Assembly (NCBI RefSeq): GCF_000374565.1
Contig: NZ_KB894690.1
Location: forward strand, 86,820-150,819
Source of the DNA: Siminovitchia fordii DSM 16014 = CIP 108821
GTDB lineage: Bacteria > Bacillota > Bacilli > Bacillales > Bacillaceae_C
Reading direction: 5' to 3'
Length of the DNA: 64,000 nucleotides
In this document: positions 27,789-36,528 of the stretch, in pieces
Position numbering within the stretch: position 1 is the first letter of the stretch
How the letters are laid out: each line of letters starts with the position of its first letter
Translations under genes and position numbers: made by a program
Notes under the pieces: generated by a model
The model's database searches: none
What the model saw: only the letters and a program-made list of their open reading frames with translations
What the model was told of the DNA's origin: nothing

Positions 27789-28017
27789 AAAGACTTAAAG
27801 TTGAAGTAATAGAGAATATTCATGAAGATACGGACCAAGCGGTCGTTTATGTAGTGAACAATGGCATTGAGGCATGCGGAGGTGAACTTTGGTTTAGCGG
27901 CTGTGCATGAACTAATGATATGGCAGAGATTCCGTGCGCTATCGGCTATGATACGAAAGACGGGTACTCAAGGGAGTCGAAAAGGCTAAGGAATATTTTA
28001 GGAAAAAGCATAAATAA
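27788..28017 (+). pseudogene. Decayed gene remnant after the amino-acid permease
   Basis: One frame reads VERLKVEVIENIHEDTDQAV, VVYVVNNGIEACGGELWFSG, CA, TGA, TNDMAEIPCAIGYDTKDGYS, and after a +1/-1 shift ends as VLKGVEKAKEYFRKKHK. The internal stop, likely frameshift and absence of a start codon indicate a degraded 3' part of a gene. I do not recognise the family. It is followed by an intact terminator, consistent with a former second gene of the permease operon. Confidence 0.5.
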
Positions 28018-28034
28018 GCGTTATTAATAATAAG

Positions 28035-28082
28035 CAGGAATAAAAATTGGTTTCAGATCACCAATTTTTCATTCCTGTTTTT
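28035..28082 (+). terminator. Strong terminator after the remnant
   Basis: CAGGAAT...AAAATTGGT pairs with ACCAATTTT...ATTCCTG, followed by TTTTTG. The stretch 28083-28378 has no other feature that I can support apart from AT-rich DNA (ATTATAATAAAACC) just before the next gene. Confidence 0.88.
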
Positions 28083-28378
28083 GTATGTATATAATTTGAA
28101 CTAGACATCGTTGTTTTTTTATTAGCAAAAAATGACAAGTGGTTGAAGGGGTTTCAGCTAATTCGCTCGCTGATGAAAGCTCCAAAGCCATTTCGAGTGT
28201 TCCTTCGTAATTCAATTACCAAAAGGGCTCTCAAAAGCATTTCATGAGGGCTGGTATAAAAGAAAACCAGTGAAATCAATCGGCTTATGATGTATGTTGA
28301 ATTTTTCCAAATTCGGGTTAAAGCAGATACCTCAAATTTAAATTATAATAAAACCATCAATCAGTGAGGAAATTTTCC

Positions 28379-29428
28379 ATGGTTTTTGTACTTATTGCAC
28401 TTGCAGCTGTTATAAACCTTGTATTTTATCGGAAAAAAATAAATTTAAACACCGGGTTTATGGCGGTTGTCATGACATTGGGCATTATCAATTTCGGTGT
28501 TCTTCATTTGTCTGTTAACCATTCTTTTATAACTATTGTTTTCTATTATGTGACTTTTATCATTTGGGTTACGTTTTGGATGAATATCCTTGCAGCACTT
28601 TCTAATCATTCTTTTGCTGAAAGGCATATTCGTTCTGAAATCAACCGTTTCACGATTGGAACATGGATTGCCGGTACTTCCATATTTATTGTTTTAACGT
28701 ACATTTATGGTATAGCCGGTCACGGTTGGGTGAACGTGCTTGCGCTTTTGAATGTTGTCCTTTGGTTAAGTTATCTCGGAATGTCCTTTTACACTATCCG
28801 AATTGGACTCAGGAAATGGAAACATACCATTTTGTCCGGGAATCTTTTTTTGACAACAGTTAGTACACAGTCCGTTGCAATTATGCTGCGGACTGTTTTT
28901 CCGGGATTCAATGTAGGCTTAATCTTAATAATCATCAGCTTGAGACTCATTTTTTACATGATCAGCTTTTTATTGATCATCAGCCATTTCTCAATCCGCC
29001 ACTGGAATGCAATGAATTGCATTTTTCACGGTGCTTTATCTATCACCTGCGTGGCTTTGCTGTATAATGATATAATCCTAAATATCCATGCCCTTGCTTT
29101 TTGGTCAGTGGTTTTTGCCGTGTTTATGATTGTGGAAATGATGGAGCTTATCATTTTGTTTGCTATGCTGAAAAAACATCATTTTATGGAAGTCTTATTC
29201 AAAAGCAATATTTCACATTGGAGCCGTTTGTTTACTTTCGGGATGTTTTATACCTTCACTTCTATGCTTGAATTTAAGCAGGGGATCGTGGAATCAGTAA
29301 AAAATGGCTTTCTATCATTTTTATTTATCACTATTTTATTATTATTATTGATAGAGCTAGTATCTTTAGGAATTTCATTATACCGTAAAGCTTCTAAGCC
29401 GGAAGCAGGCCGGATGCCGGCAGGATAA
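28379..29428 (+). CDS. Polytopic membrane protein of unknown function
   Basis: A 349-aa hydrophobic protein with about nine or ten membrane segments; the connecting loops are short and basic (WRKWKHT-like GLRKWKHT, ERHIRSEINR). I do not recognise the family; the even spacing of helices would fit a transporter or channel. GTGAGGAAA serves as ribosome site for the ATG at 28379, while a GTG at 28364 would add five residues. It ends 21 bp before the ABC-F gene and may be cotranscribed with it, though no functional link is obvious. Confidence 0.7.
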   Translation: MVFVLIALAAVINLVFYRKKINLNTGFMAVVMTLGIINFGVLHLSVNHSFITIVFYYVTFIIWVTFWMNILAALSNHSFAERHIRSEINRFTIGTWIAGTSIFIVLTYIYGIAGHGWVNVLALLNVVLWLSYLGMSFYTIRIGLRKWKHTILSGNLFLTTVSTQSVAIMLRTVFPGFNVGLILIIISLRLIFYMISFLLIISHFSIRHWNAMNCIFHGALSITCVALLYNDIILNIHALAFWSVVFAVFMIVEMMELIILFAMLKKHHFMEVLFKSNISHWSRLFTFGMFYTFTSMLEFKQGIVESVKNGFLSFLFITILLLLLIELVSLGISLYRKASKPEAGRMPAG

Positions 29429-29449
29429 TATTTGAAAGGGGCTGTCATC

Positions 29450-31342
29450 ATGCTGACAGTTGAGCATTTACATAAGTCATATGGGGATAAAATTCTTTTT
29501 GAGGACATAAACTGCACCATCCAAGACCGGGAGCGGATTGGACTAATTGGCATAAATGGCACGGGCAAATCAAGCTTTTTAAAAATTATTGCCGGCATTG
29601 AGGCACCGGATCAGGGGGAAATCAATCATGCCAAGGATTACAGAATTGAATATTTGGCACAGGATCCGGTTCTTGATGCTGATTTAACGGTTATAGAGCA
29701 AATCTATTATGGAGAAGCGGATATTATGAAGGCGATGCGCCAATATGAACAGGCACTTGAAAGGCTGGAACGTGAGCCGGAAAGTGAAAAGGTGCAAGCG
29801 TTTCTGTTTTCCATGCAGCAGAAAATGGATGAACTGGAGGCTTGGGATGCCAGTGCCCAAGCGAAAACCATTCTGACAAAGCTCGGTATCAAGCATTTTA
29901 ATCAAAAGGTTGGTTCTTTATCTGGAGGTCAGAAGAAGCGCGTGGCCATTGCAAAAGCTTTGATTCAGCCTGCCAATCTGTTGATTCTTGATGAGCCGAC
30001 GAACCATCTTGACAATGGAACGATTGAATGGTTGGAAAAATATTTGGCAAGCTACCCAGGTGCCCTGTTACTTGTAACTCATGACCGCTACTTCCTTAAT
30101 CGTGTGACTAACCGAATCTATGAGTTGGATAACGGACAATTATATGCCTATGAAGGAAATTATGAACTTTTTCTTGAAAAGAAGGCGGAGCGTGAAGCCG
30201 AAGAACGGGCAAACGAGCAAAAACACGCAAATACACTCAGAAGGGAATTGGCCTGGCTGCAGCGCGGTGCGCGGGCCCGTTCCACAAAACAAAAGGCTCG
30301 TATTGAACGGATTGAAGTGATGCAGGACCACAAATTCAATACAAAAAAAGAGGAAGCAGCTTTCCAGGTTGGAACAAGCAGGCTCGGTAAAAAGGTCATT
30401 GAACTGAAGGGAATAGAAAAAAGCCTTGATGGCAGAGAGCTGATCAGCTCTTTTGATTATTTGCTTAAACCAGGTGACAAGATTGGAATTATTGGCCCCA
30501 ATGGTGCTGGAAAAACGACACTATTAAATATCATGGTCAAGCGGATCAAGCCGGATGCCGGAGATATTGAAACGGGTGAAACCGTTAAAATTGGCTACTA
30601 CACACAAGGGGATGAGGAGTTGGATGACGATCAGCGTGTCATCGATTATATAAAAGAGACAGCTCATGTCATCCATACAAAAAATGGAGATTTCATTACA
30701 GCTGAACAGATGCTGGAGCGCTTCCTCTTTACCCGGTCAGCTCAGTGGACATACATCCGAAAGCTTTCCGGAGGAGAAAAGCGGAGGCTTTATTTGCTGA
30801 AAGTGCTCATGACAGAGCCAAATGTGCTTTTCTTGGATGAGCCGACCAATGATTTGGATACACAAACCCTTGGGGTTCTGGAGGAGTATCTGGAAAATTT
30901 CCCTGGAGTCGTTGTCGCTGTTTCGCATGACCGTTACTTCCTTGACCGTGTAGTGGACCGTCTGCTAGTTTTTCAGGGTGGCGGCATAATTGCGGAATTT
31001 TTCGGCAATTACTCCGAGTATCTGGAAGATGTTCCGCAGGTATCACAATCTTCAACAGTGGAAAAACCGTTGCCGGACAAACCGAAAACGGAAACCAAAA
31101 AGCCAATTAAGTTAAGCTATAAAGATCAAAGGGAATGGGAAGTCATCGAAGAAGAGATTGCTGCCCTTGAAGAAAAAATCGAACAGCTTGGCAAACAGAT
31201 TGTTGAGGCAGGAAGCGATTCGATGAAAGTACAGGAACTTTTTCAGGAACAGCAGGAGACGGAAGCAGCACTGGAAAAGAAAATGGAGCGCTGGGAAGAA
31301 CTATCGTTGATGATTGAAGAGATTGAGAATAGCCGGACTTGA
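29450..31342 (+). CDS. yfmR: ABC-F family ATPase, YfmR/Uup type
   Basis: A soluble 630-aa protein with two ABC domains and no membrane part, i.e. a ribosome-associated ABC-F translation factor. Domain 1 has Walker A GINGTGKS, signature LSGGQKKRVAIAKAL and Walker B LLILDEPTNHLD; domain 2 has GPNGAGKT, LSGGEKRRLYLLKVL and VLFLDEPTNDLD. The linker between them (residues about 235-300) is highly charged, and the C-terminal 90 residues (WEVIEEEIAALEEKIEQL onward) form a coiled coil as in Uup/YfmR. YfmR of B. subtilis has nearly the same length and helps relieve ribosome stalling together with EF-P. ATG at 29450 follows AAAGGGGC. Confidence 0.9.
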   Translation: MLTVEHLHKSYGDKILFEDINCTIQDRERIGLIGINGTGKSSFLKIIAGIEAPDQGEINHAKDYRIEYLAQDPVLDADLTVIEQIYYGEADIMKAMRQYEQALERLEREPESEKVQAFLFSMQQKMDELEAWDASAQAKTILTKLGIKHFNQKVGSLSGGQKKRVAIAKALIQPANLLILDEPTNHLDNGTIEWLEKYLASYPGALLLVTHDRYFLNRVTNRIYELDNGQLYAYEGNYELFLEKKAEREAEERANEQKHANTLRRELAWLQRGARARSTKQKARIERIEVMQDHKFNTKKEEAAFQVGTSRLGKKVIELKGIEKSLDGRELISSFDYLLKPGDKIGIIGPNGAGKTTLLNIMVKRIKPDAGDIETGETVKIGYYTQGDEELDDDQRVIDYIKETAHVIHTKNGDFITAEQMLERFLFTRSAQWTYIRKLSGGEKRRLYLLKVLMTEPNVLFLDEPTNDLDTQTLGVLEEYLENFPGVVVAVSHDRYFLDRVVDRLLVFQGGGIIAEFFGNYSEYLEDVPQVSQSSTVEKPLPDKPKTETKKPIKLSYKDQREWEVIEEEIAALEEKIEQLGKQIVEAGSDSMKVQELFQEQQETEAALEKKMERWEELSLMIEEIENSRT

Positions 31343-31345
31343 AAA

Positions 31346-31388
31346 AGAGCCGGTGGAACATGAAATGTTAAGTTCCACCGGCTTTTTT
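31346..31388 (+). terminator. Terminator after the ABC-F gene
   Basis: GCCGGTGGAAC/GTTCCACCGGC stem with six T. It lies between convergent genes; the opposite strand has no comparable T run. Confidence 0.92.
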
Positions 31389-31398
31389 AGAATCGAAG

Positions 31399-32595
31399 TC
31401 AGGAAGAAACCGATTCTTTTATTTTTTTACTTTTTTCTGCTTGAGGCTTCCAAATAATAGAGAAAATTAGAGCGAGAAGCCCTAGTGCTCCCGATAGATA
31501 AAATGCTCCTCCAATCCCGGCGTAAGAGTTTAACATACCTCCTAAAAACGGTCCGACAAACATGCCGACTGCATAAAGCGCCTGGTAAACCCCCATGGCC
31601 GTTGCTCTTTTTTGTTGAGGAATCGTTTCAATCGCCATCGCCAAAAGAACCGGATAAAGAAGACCTAATGAAAATCCATTTAATCCTTGTAATATACAAA
31701 GCATCAGCTTTGTTTTTACGAACGGTATCAAAACGGTAAACAGAGCAACGGATCCAAATGCACTTTGTAGAGTCCTCCACTTGCCGAGGCGAGGGACAAA
31801 CCATTTACCGGTTAAAATGGTTGAGACCGCATGCGGAACCATGAAGGAAATGACAATAAGACTGATTTGATTTGCTTCAAACCCAATTTTCAAGGCGTAG
31901 TCAGAAGTGAATCCAAACATTGTTGTGAAGAGGATACCGTGAGCAACGATGGACAGCGCCGATACTTTCAACAGGACCGGTTCCAAAAAGACGGAAGACA
32001 AAGCCATTAGTTGGATTGGCTCTCTATCTATTTTATCCGGCGATTCAAAGATGAACATGGAAAGAAGCAGGCCGGCTAAGCTAATGATTCCGCCAATCCA
32101 AAAAGGGGCGTTCCAACCCCAATAGTCAACGATGGAACCACTGACAACCATCCCGAAAAATTGGGCCAAAACTACGACGAGTGATATGCTTCCCATGGCT
32201 CTGGCTATTTGCTGGTCTGAAAAATAACTTGAATATAAGACCGAGAAGACTACCCATGTGGCCGCAGCAAGGCCGGCAATCGAACGGGCTGCAAGAATCC
32301 ATCCTAAATGATCCGTCGTCGCGAAGATGAGACAGCTGAGTACACTGAGAAACAGCCCCATCACGATAAACGGTTTCCGCCATTTGAGAAGGTCCGAGAT
32401 GATTCCTACAGGCATTCTAAATAGAAGCTGCATGACTCCATAGCTTCCCAAAACCAAGCCGATAAAGGAATATCTTCCTCCCTGTGACTCGATATATGGG
32501 GCTAAAACGGGAACATAAATAAAATGCGAAACCCAGAAGAGAAACGATACAATTAAAAAGAGAAGATTTCCTCGAGTAGCCGGTGACGCATTCAA
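31399..32595 (-). CDS. MFS transporter (multidrug-resistance-like)
   Basis: An MFS permease of about 398 aa with 12 hydrophobic segments: FWVSHFIYVPVLAPYIESQGG in TM1, RMPVGIISDLLKWRKPFIV in the loop 2-3 region and RATAMGVYQALYAVGMFVGPFLGG in TM11. The start is uncertain. A GTG at 32679 would add 28 residues, but it lies inside a palindromic promoter element only a few bases from the predicted transcript start; the TTG at 32595 follows AGGAAGTGA and gives normal family length, so I prefer it. Convergent with the ABC-F gene. Substrate unknown. Confidence 0.8.
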   Translation of the reverse strand: MNASPATRGNLLFLIVSFLFWVSHFIYVPVLAPYIESQGGRYSFIGLVLGSYGVMQLLFRMPVGIISDLLKWRKPFIVMGLFLSVLSCLIFATTDHLGWILAARSIAGLAAATWVVFSVLYSSYFSDQQIARAMGSISLVVVLAQFFGMVVSGSIVDYWGWNAPFWIGGIISLAGLLLSMFIFESPDKIDREPIQLMALSSVFLEPVLLKVSALSIVAHGILFTTMFGFTSDYALKIGFEANQISLIVISFMVPHAVSTILTGKWFVPRLGKWRTLQSAFGSVALFTVLIPFVKTKLMLCILQGLNGFSLGLLYPVLLAMAIETIPQQKRATAMGVYQALYAVGMFVGPFLGGMLNSYAGIGGAFYLSGALGLLALIFSIIWKPQAEKSKKIKESVSS

Positions 32596-32677
32596 CCGAT
32601 CACTTCCTAACCAATCTGGGACATGCCAGGATTTTCCCCGGTTGTCCGTTATATTTTTCTCTCTATTAGAACAATTC

Positions 32678-32719
32678 ACAACCTATACTTATTGTAGGTT
32701 GTACAATCGAATTAGTAAA
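32678..32719 (-). promoter_or_regulatory. Promoter of the MFS gene with an inverted-repeat operator
   Basis: On the minus strand TTTACT (32719-32714) and TACAAT (32696-32691) are 17 bp apart. A perfect inverted repeat ACAACCTA-N9-TAGGTTGT (32678-32702) overlaps the -10, as expected for a TetR/MarR-type repressor site. No regulator gene is adjacent. Confidence 0.5.
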
Positions 32720-32722
32720 TCG

Positions 32723-32757
32723 AAAAAACATCAGCAGTTTGTCCTGCTGATGTTTTA
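32723..32757 (-). terminator. Terminator of the vWA lipoprotein gene
   Basis: AACATCAGCAG/CTGCTGATGTT stem immediately after the stop codon, with six T on the minus strand. Confidence 0.92.
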
Positions 32758-32760
32758 AGG

Positions 32761-34137
32761 TTAGTCTTCCTCATTCTTCAGTTTCTCTCGCTCTTCCCTT
32801 GCTTTATCCCTGACTTCTTCTCTATTTTGATAGCCCTTTTCCCTGAGTTCATCTCTTAAAGGCAAAGCAATACTTGTGACATATTGTCGTAAGGCTCTCC
32901 CACGTATACTGGAATTTAGGCTGGACTTATTGGTGCTTCCCAAAAATTTTTCATACGCATAGGGAAGCAGTTCCCTAAAGCGCTCTTCCTCCTGCCGTGT
33001 AAGCTTCTTCATCTCGATTTCCTTTTGCAAAAGCGCTTCGACTCTTTCGTTCTGAGACTTCATATAATGGCTGGTGTTCTCGTTTCGCCACTCGAGCCAT
33101 TGAGAGCGGAGAGCATGGTTTTCTTGTTCAAAAAATTTCTTGAATTCTTGTTGGGAACGGACGGTCGCATATTCGCCTTTCCCCGCTTCAGCGACTTTTT
33201 TAAGCGCTTTTTGCCCTTGGTCATCCACATCAAAACCAATAATATTGATAACTGCCTGAATATTGCTTTCCGTCAACTCTTTGGCTGCCTTGACGGGATC
33301 CCCATCACATGTCTCGACTCCATCGCTGACGACGTAAATGATATTTTCTACGTTTTCCCCTGACTGCTTTTCCAAATCCGACTTGGATGATTCAATGGCA
33401 GCCGCCAAAGGCGTCCATCCGGCAGGAGAAAATTGATCCAATGCTTTTAGGAAGTCTTGCTTGTCATACGGAGCAAAGGGGTATACTTCCTCTATGCTGC
33501 TGCAGGAACGTTCTTTGTCTTCGTCACTGCCAGTGCCTTCATGGCCATAAGCCCTCAACGACACATTGACCCCCTCTGGAAGTTCATCCAGAAATGATTT
33601 GACAGCATCTTTGGCCATCTTCATTTTTTCCGTACCATCAATCGGAGCTCTCATACTACCGCTTGCATCGAATAAGATTTGAACATTGATTTGTTTTTCT
33701 TCAGGTACCTCCATTTGACTCGATTTGCCGTCAGGCTGTTCGGTTGGCCCATCAAAAGAGGTGTCGAAACCTTCGAAAAACTCCATAAAAGGCCGATAAT
33801 CTTCAGCAATCAATGCAGCAATTCGGGAGTAGTAGTCGAGTCGTTCTTCCCCTTCCGGAAACTGATCGATCAGCTGCTTGACAGCCTTTTCATCATAATT
33901 GTTGCCGCTGTACGGACCGGGCTCCAACCGAACCATTTCTTCCGGATTTTCCGTAGCGTATTTCTGATAATCGTCCGTTTTTATTTCCTTCGCTTCCTGT
34001 GAAACTTCTTCGCTCCGCTCAACGTCCGGCTCTTGAGACGTCGAAGGAGAACTATCCTCCTCCTTCTTGGACGATTGCGAACAACCTCCCACCATAAGGA
34101 TGAATAACAGTAACATTAGAAACCAATTTTTTGCCAT
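32761..34137 (-). CDS. Lipoprotein with von Willebrand factor A domain
   Basis: A 458-aa secreted lipoprotein. The signal peptide ends in a lipobox (ILMVGGC, Cys19), followed by a Ser/Glu-rich linker. The vWA domain (about residues 148-340) has a complete metal site: DASGS (ILFDASGSMRAP), Thr in GWTPLAAAI and Asp in VVSDGVETC. The C-terminal 120 residues are charged helices (EEERFRELLPYAYEKFLG, EREKLKNEED). vWA lipoproteins in Bacillus are thought to mediate protein contacts at the cell surface; partner unknown. Monocistronic, with its own terminator and a long repeat array upstream. Confidence 0.88.
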   Translation of the reverse strand: MAKNWFLMLLLFILMVGGCSQSSKKEEDSSPSTSQEPDVERSEEVSQEAKEIKTDDYQKYATENPEEMVRLEPGPYSGNNYDEKAVKQLIDQFPEGEERLDYYSRIAALIAEDYRPFMEFFEGFDTSFDGPTEQPDGKSSQMEVPEEKQINVQILFDASGSMRAPIDGTEKMKMAKDAVKSFLDELPEGVNVSLRAYGHEGTGSDEDKERSCSSIEEVYPFAPYDKQDFLKALDQFSPAGWTPLAAAIESSKSDLEKQSGENVENIIYVVSDGVETCDGDPVKAAKELTESNIQAVINIIGFDVDDQGQKALKKVAEAGKGEYATVRSQQEFKKFFEQENHALRSQWLEWRNENTSHYMKSQNERVEALLQKEIEMKKLTRQEEERFRELLPYAYEKFLGSTNKSSLNSSIRGRALRQYVTSIALPLRDELREKGYQNREEVRDKAREEREKLKNEED

Positions 34138-34234
34138 ATAATCCTCCTCGTATTCTTGGATAATTAATTACTATTATATTTAAACTCTATCCTTTTGTAA
34201 GGCCTCTGGTAAAAATAGCAATGGTAACGGGAAT

Positions 34235-34868
34235 TACTCTCTACTTTTGAGATTTACTCTTTCACTTTGGAGATTTACTCTCTACTTTTGAGATTTACTC
34301 TTCACTTTCGAGAAATACTCTTCACTTTCGAGAAATACTCTCTACTTTCGAGATTTACTCTTCGCTTTCGAGAAATACTCTCTACTTTTGAGATTTACTC
34401 TTCACTTTTGAGAAATACTCTCTACTTTTGAGATTTACTCTTCGCTTTTCGAAAAATACTCTTCACTTTCGAGAAATACTCTCTACTTTCGAGATTTACT
34501 CTTCGCTTTCGAGAAATACTCTCTACTTTTGAGATTTACTCTTCACTTTTCGAAAAATACTCTTCACTTTCGAGAAATACTCTCTACTTTTGAGATTTAC
34601 TCTTCACTTTCGAGAAATACTCTTCACTTTTCGAGAAATACTCTTTACTTTTCGAGAAATACTCTCTACTTTTGAGAAATACTCTCTACTTTTGAAAAAT
34701 ACTCTTCACTTTTCGAGAAATACTCTTCACTTTTCGAAAAATACTCTTCACTATAGAAATTTACTCTTCGCTTTTGAGATTTACTCTTCACTTTCGAGAA
34801 ATACTCTCTACTTTTGAGATTTACTCTTCACTTTCGAGAAATATTCTTCACTTTTGAGATTTACTCTT
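34235..34868. repeat. Tandem array of about 31 units of 20-21 bp
   Basis: The unit is wwTACTCTTCACTTTCGAGA, with 32 positions where TACTC or a close variant begins every 20 or 21 bases. The first two bases alternate between AA and TT types (GAGAAATACTC and GAGATTTACTC), and the middle varies between CTTCACTTTCG, CTCTACTTTTG and CTTCGCTTTCG. Some units carry one extra base (CTTTTCGA), so no single frame stays open and the array is not coding. It fills most of the 870-bp gap between the vWA lipoprotein and purine permease genes, both on the minus strand. Function unknown. Confidence 0.95.
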
Positions 34869-34976
34869 GCGATCAGCCTTAAGATGTAAGACTTTTTCAA
34901 AGTGGAGCGGACTACCGGAATGCTCGGATAGGTCATCTTAGCCTTGGTCCTGAATTATTCTATTTGGAAACTAAGC

Positions 34977-35007
34977 AAAAAAGAAACCCGGCATCGACCG
35001 GGCTTCT
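34977..35007 (-). terminator. Terminator of the NCS2 permease gene
   Basis: AAGAAACCCGG/CCGGGCTTCTT stem a few bases after the stop codon, followed by T's on the minus strand (CAAAAAA on plus). Confidence 0.9.
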
Positions 35008-35011
35008 TCGA

Positions 35012-36352
35012 TTAAAGAGCTTCTTTTACGTTTTCCGTTTCTGCTTCTTTTTTCGTTGATGGAATTAATAGGTTCAAAATTACTGTGGCAAGAGCCCCAA
35101 CTGTAATCCCTGATGATAGGATATAATTAGCCCAATCCGGGACAGTACTTAGTACTTCTTTCGGTAAAACAGTCACTGCAGTCGTCATTAAAATCGGTAC
35201 ACCAATTATGATCATATTGCGGTCATCGATATGAATCGGTTGGATTACCTTCATCCCGTTGGTCACAATGGCCACGCAAACGATACCAAATATACCATTG
35301 ATGACCGGCTCGGGAATACATGTGATGGCTGTTGAAAGCTTTGGAATTAAGCCAAGGAAGACAAGAATAAGCCCGCTCACGATAACAACCATGCGGCTTG
35401 CCACACCAGTGATCGCAAGAAGACCGGCGTTGGAAGAGTATCCTGTCATTGGCGTACTTCCGAACAATGAACCGACAAAGCAGCCAAGCCCTTCACCGGC
35501 AGAAGCGCGGTTCAGCCGGGGTTCATCCAGTTCTTCTCCTGTAATAGAGGATACGACAAACCATGTTCCGGTTGTTTCCATCAATATAATTAGATAGACA
35601 AGGATCATTGTGATGATGGCGTTCATATCAAATACAGGTTTTCCGAATGGAAAAAAAGATGGAAGTGAGAACCAGCTTGCCTCTTTTACCGGAGAAAAAT
35701 CTATGCTTCCAAAGAAGCTGGCAGTAATGGTTCCGACAATAATGGCTACAATGACGGATACTAGTCTGAAAAAAGTCCCCAATTTCGCCAATCTTCGCCC
35801 CAGCAGCATACAAACGACGAGTACACCTGCGGAAACAGAGGCAACAATGACATTATCCCCGATGTTCCCTTCCGCCAGGAAAATATTATTCAGTCCGGTG
35901 GGCATCAAGGAAATACCTACAATAATGATGACGGTCCCACCGACAAGAGGCGGAATAATTTTTCTGACTGCCTTAGCGAATATTTTTAATGGGTAGCCAA
36001 GAAGAGTAATAATAATAGCGCCGGGAATCAGACTTCCGGCAATGGCACCGAGCCCTAGTTTGCTGCCAATAGCGGCAATAGCACCGATAGGTACATAGGA
36101 AGGCCCCTGGACAACAGGCAGCTTGATTCCGGCTCCCGTTTGAATCAATGTAGCCAATCCGGTTGCGAGAAAACACATTTGAACAAAAAAGGATGTGTTT
36201 TGAGCGCTTAAAGAGAGCAGTCCAGCGATAATAATTGGTGCTATATATAAATCCATTGCGAGTACATGCTGCAAGCCAAGAACAAAGGCTTTGGGATAAC
36301 TGACTTTATCGTCTACGCCAATAATGATGCTGCTTTCTGACTTTTTTTCCAA
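35012..36352 (-). CDS. NCS2-family purine (xanthine/urate-type) permease
   Basis: Nucleobase:cation symporter (about 446 aa, about 14 hydrophobic segments). LGLQHVLAMDLYIAPIIIAG, LPVVQGPSYVPIGAIAAIGSKLGLGAIAGSLI and SAGEGLGCFVGSLFGSTPMTGYSSNAGLLAITGVASR are NCS2 hallmarks, the last being the QExxxNxG-like signature area of xanthine/uric-acid permeases. The TTG at 36352 is preceded by AGGGAG at a spacing of eight; ATG at 36376 is an alternative without a good ribosome site. It is divergent from a Rieske oxygenase across a PurR-like box pair. Substrate likely a purine; which one is open. Confidence 0.87.
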   Translation of the reverse strand: MEKKSESSIIIGVDDKVSYPKAFVLGLQHVLAMDLYIAPIIIAGLLSLSAQNTSFFVQMCFLATGLATLIQTGAGIKLPVVQGPSYVPIGAIAAIGSKLGLGAIAGSLIPGAIIITLLGYPLKIFAKAVRKIIPPLVGGTVIIIVGISLMPTGLNNIFLAEGNIGDNVIVASVSAGVLVVCMLLGRRLAKLGTFFRLVSVIVAIIVGTITASFFGSIDFSPVKEASWFSLPSFFPFGKPVFDMNAIITMILVYLIILMETTGTWFVVSSITGEELDEPRLNRASAGEGLGCFVGSLFGSTPMTGYSSNAGLLAITGVASRMVVIVSGLILVFLGLIPKLSTAITCIPEPVINGIFGIVCVAIVTNGMKVIQPIHIDDRNMIIIGVPILMTTAVTVLPKEVLSTVPDWANYILSSGITVGALATVILNLLIPSTKKEAETENVKEAL

Positions 36353-36427
36353 TCGTATCGCTCCCTGCTTTTCCATTTTAAAGTTTATTAATGAATTATA
36401 TATAAAAAGTAATCGCTTGTATATGTG

Positions 36428-36471
36428 AAATGCGAACATTAACACAAAACATACACAATTAGTTCGTGTTT
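36428..36471. promoter_or_regulatory. Inverted pair of PurR-box-like sequences
   Basis: AAATGCGAACATT (36428-36440) matches the B. subtilis PurBox consensus AWWWCCGAACWWT at all but one base. An opposing copy, AAACACGAACTAA on the minus strand (36471-36459), keeps the CGAAC core but is weaker. The boxes are 18 bp apart, near the 16-17 bp typical of PurR operators. The pair lies between the divergent permease and oxygenase genes and could repress both. Confidence 0.5.
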
Positions 36472-36528
36472 AACTCAGGGAATTGATTAAAATAAGAATT
36501 ATGATTTGTGTTGAGGAGGATTTTAAAC

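Noticed and set aside
34590..34817. Open frame through the tandem repeat array
   Set aside because: Its sequence is only the translated repeat; neighbouring units of 21 bp break the frame and there is no ribosome site.
34235..34868. CRISPR array
   Set aside because: Units are 20-21 bp head to tail with no unique spacers and no cas genes nearby.
36446..36528. Purine riboswitch for the NCS2 permease
   Set aside because: The region is too short and lacks the purine aptamer core; the CGAAC boxes fit PurR better.
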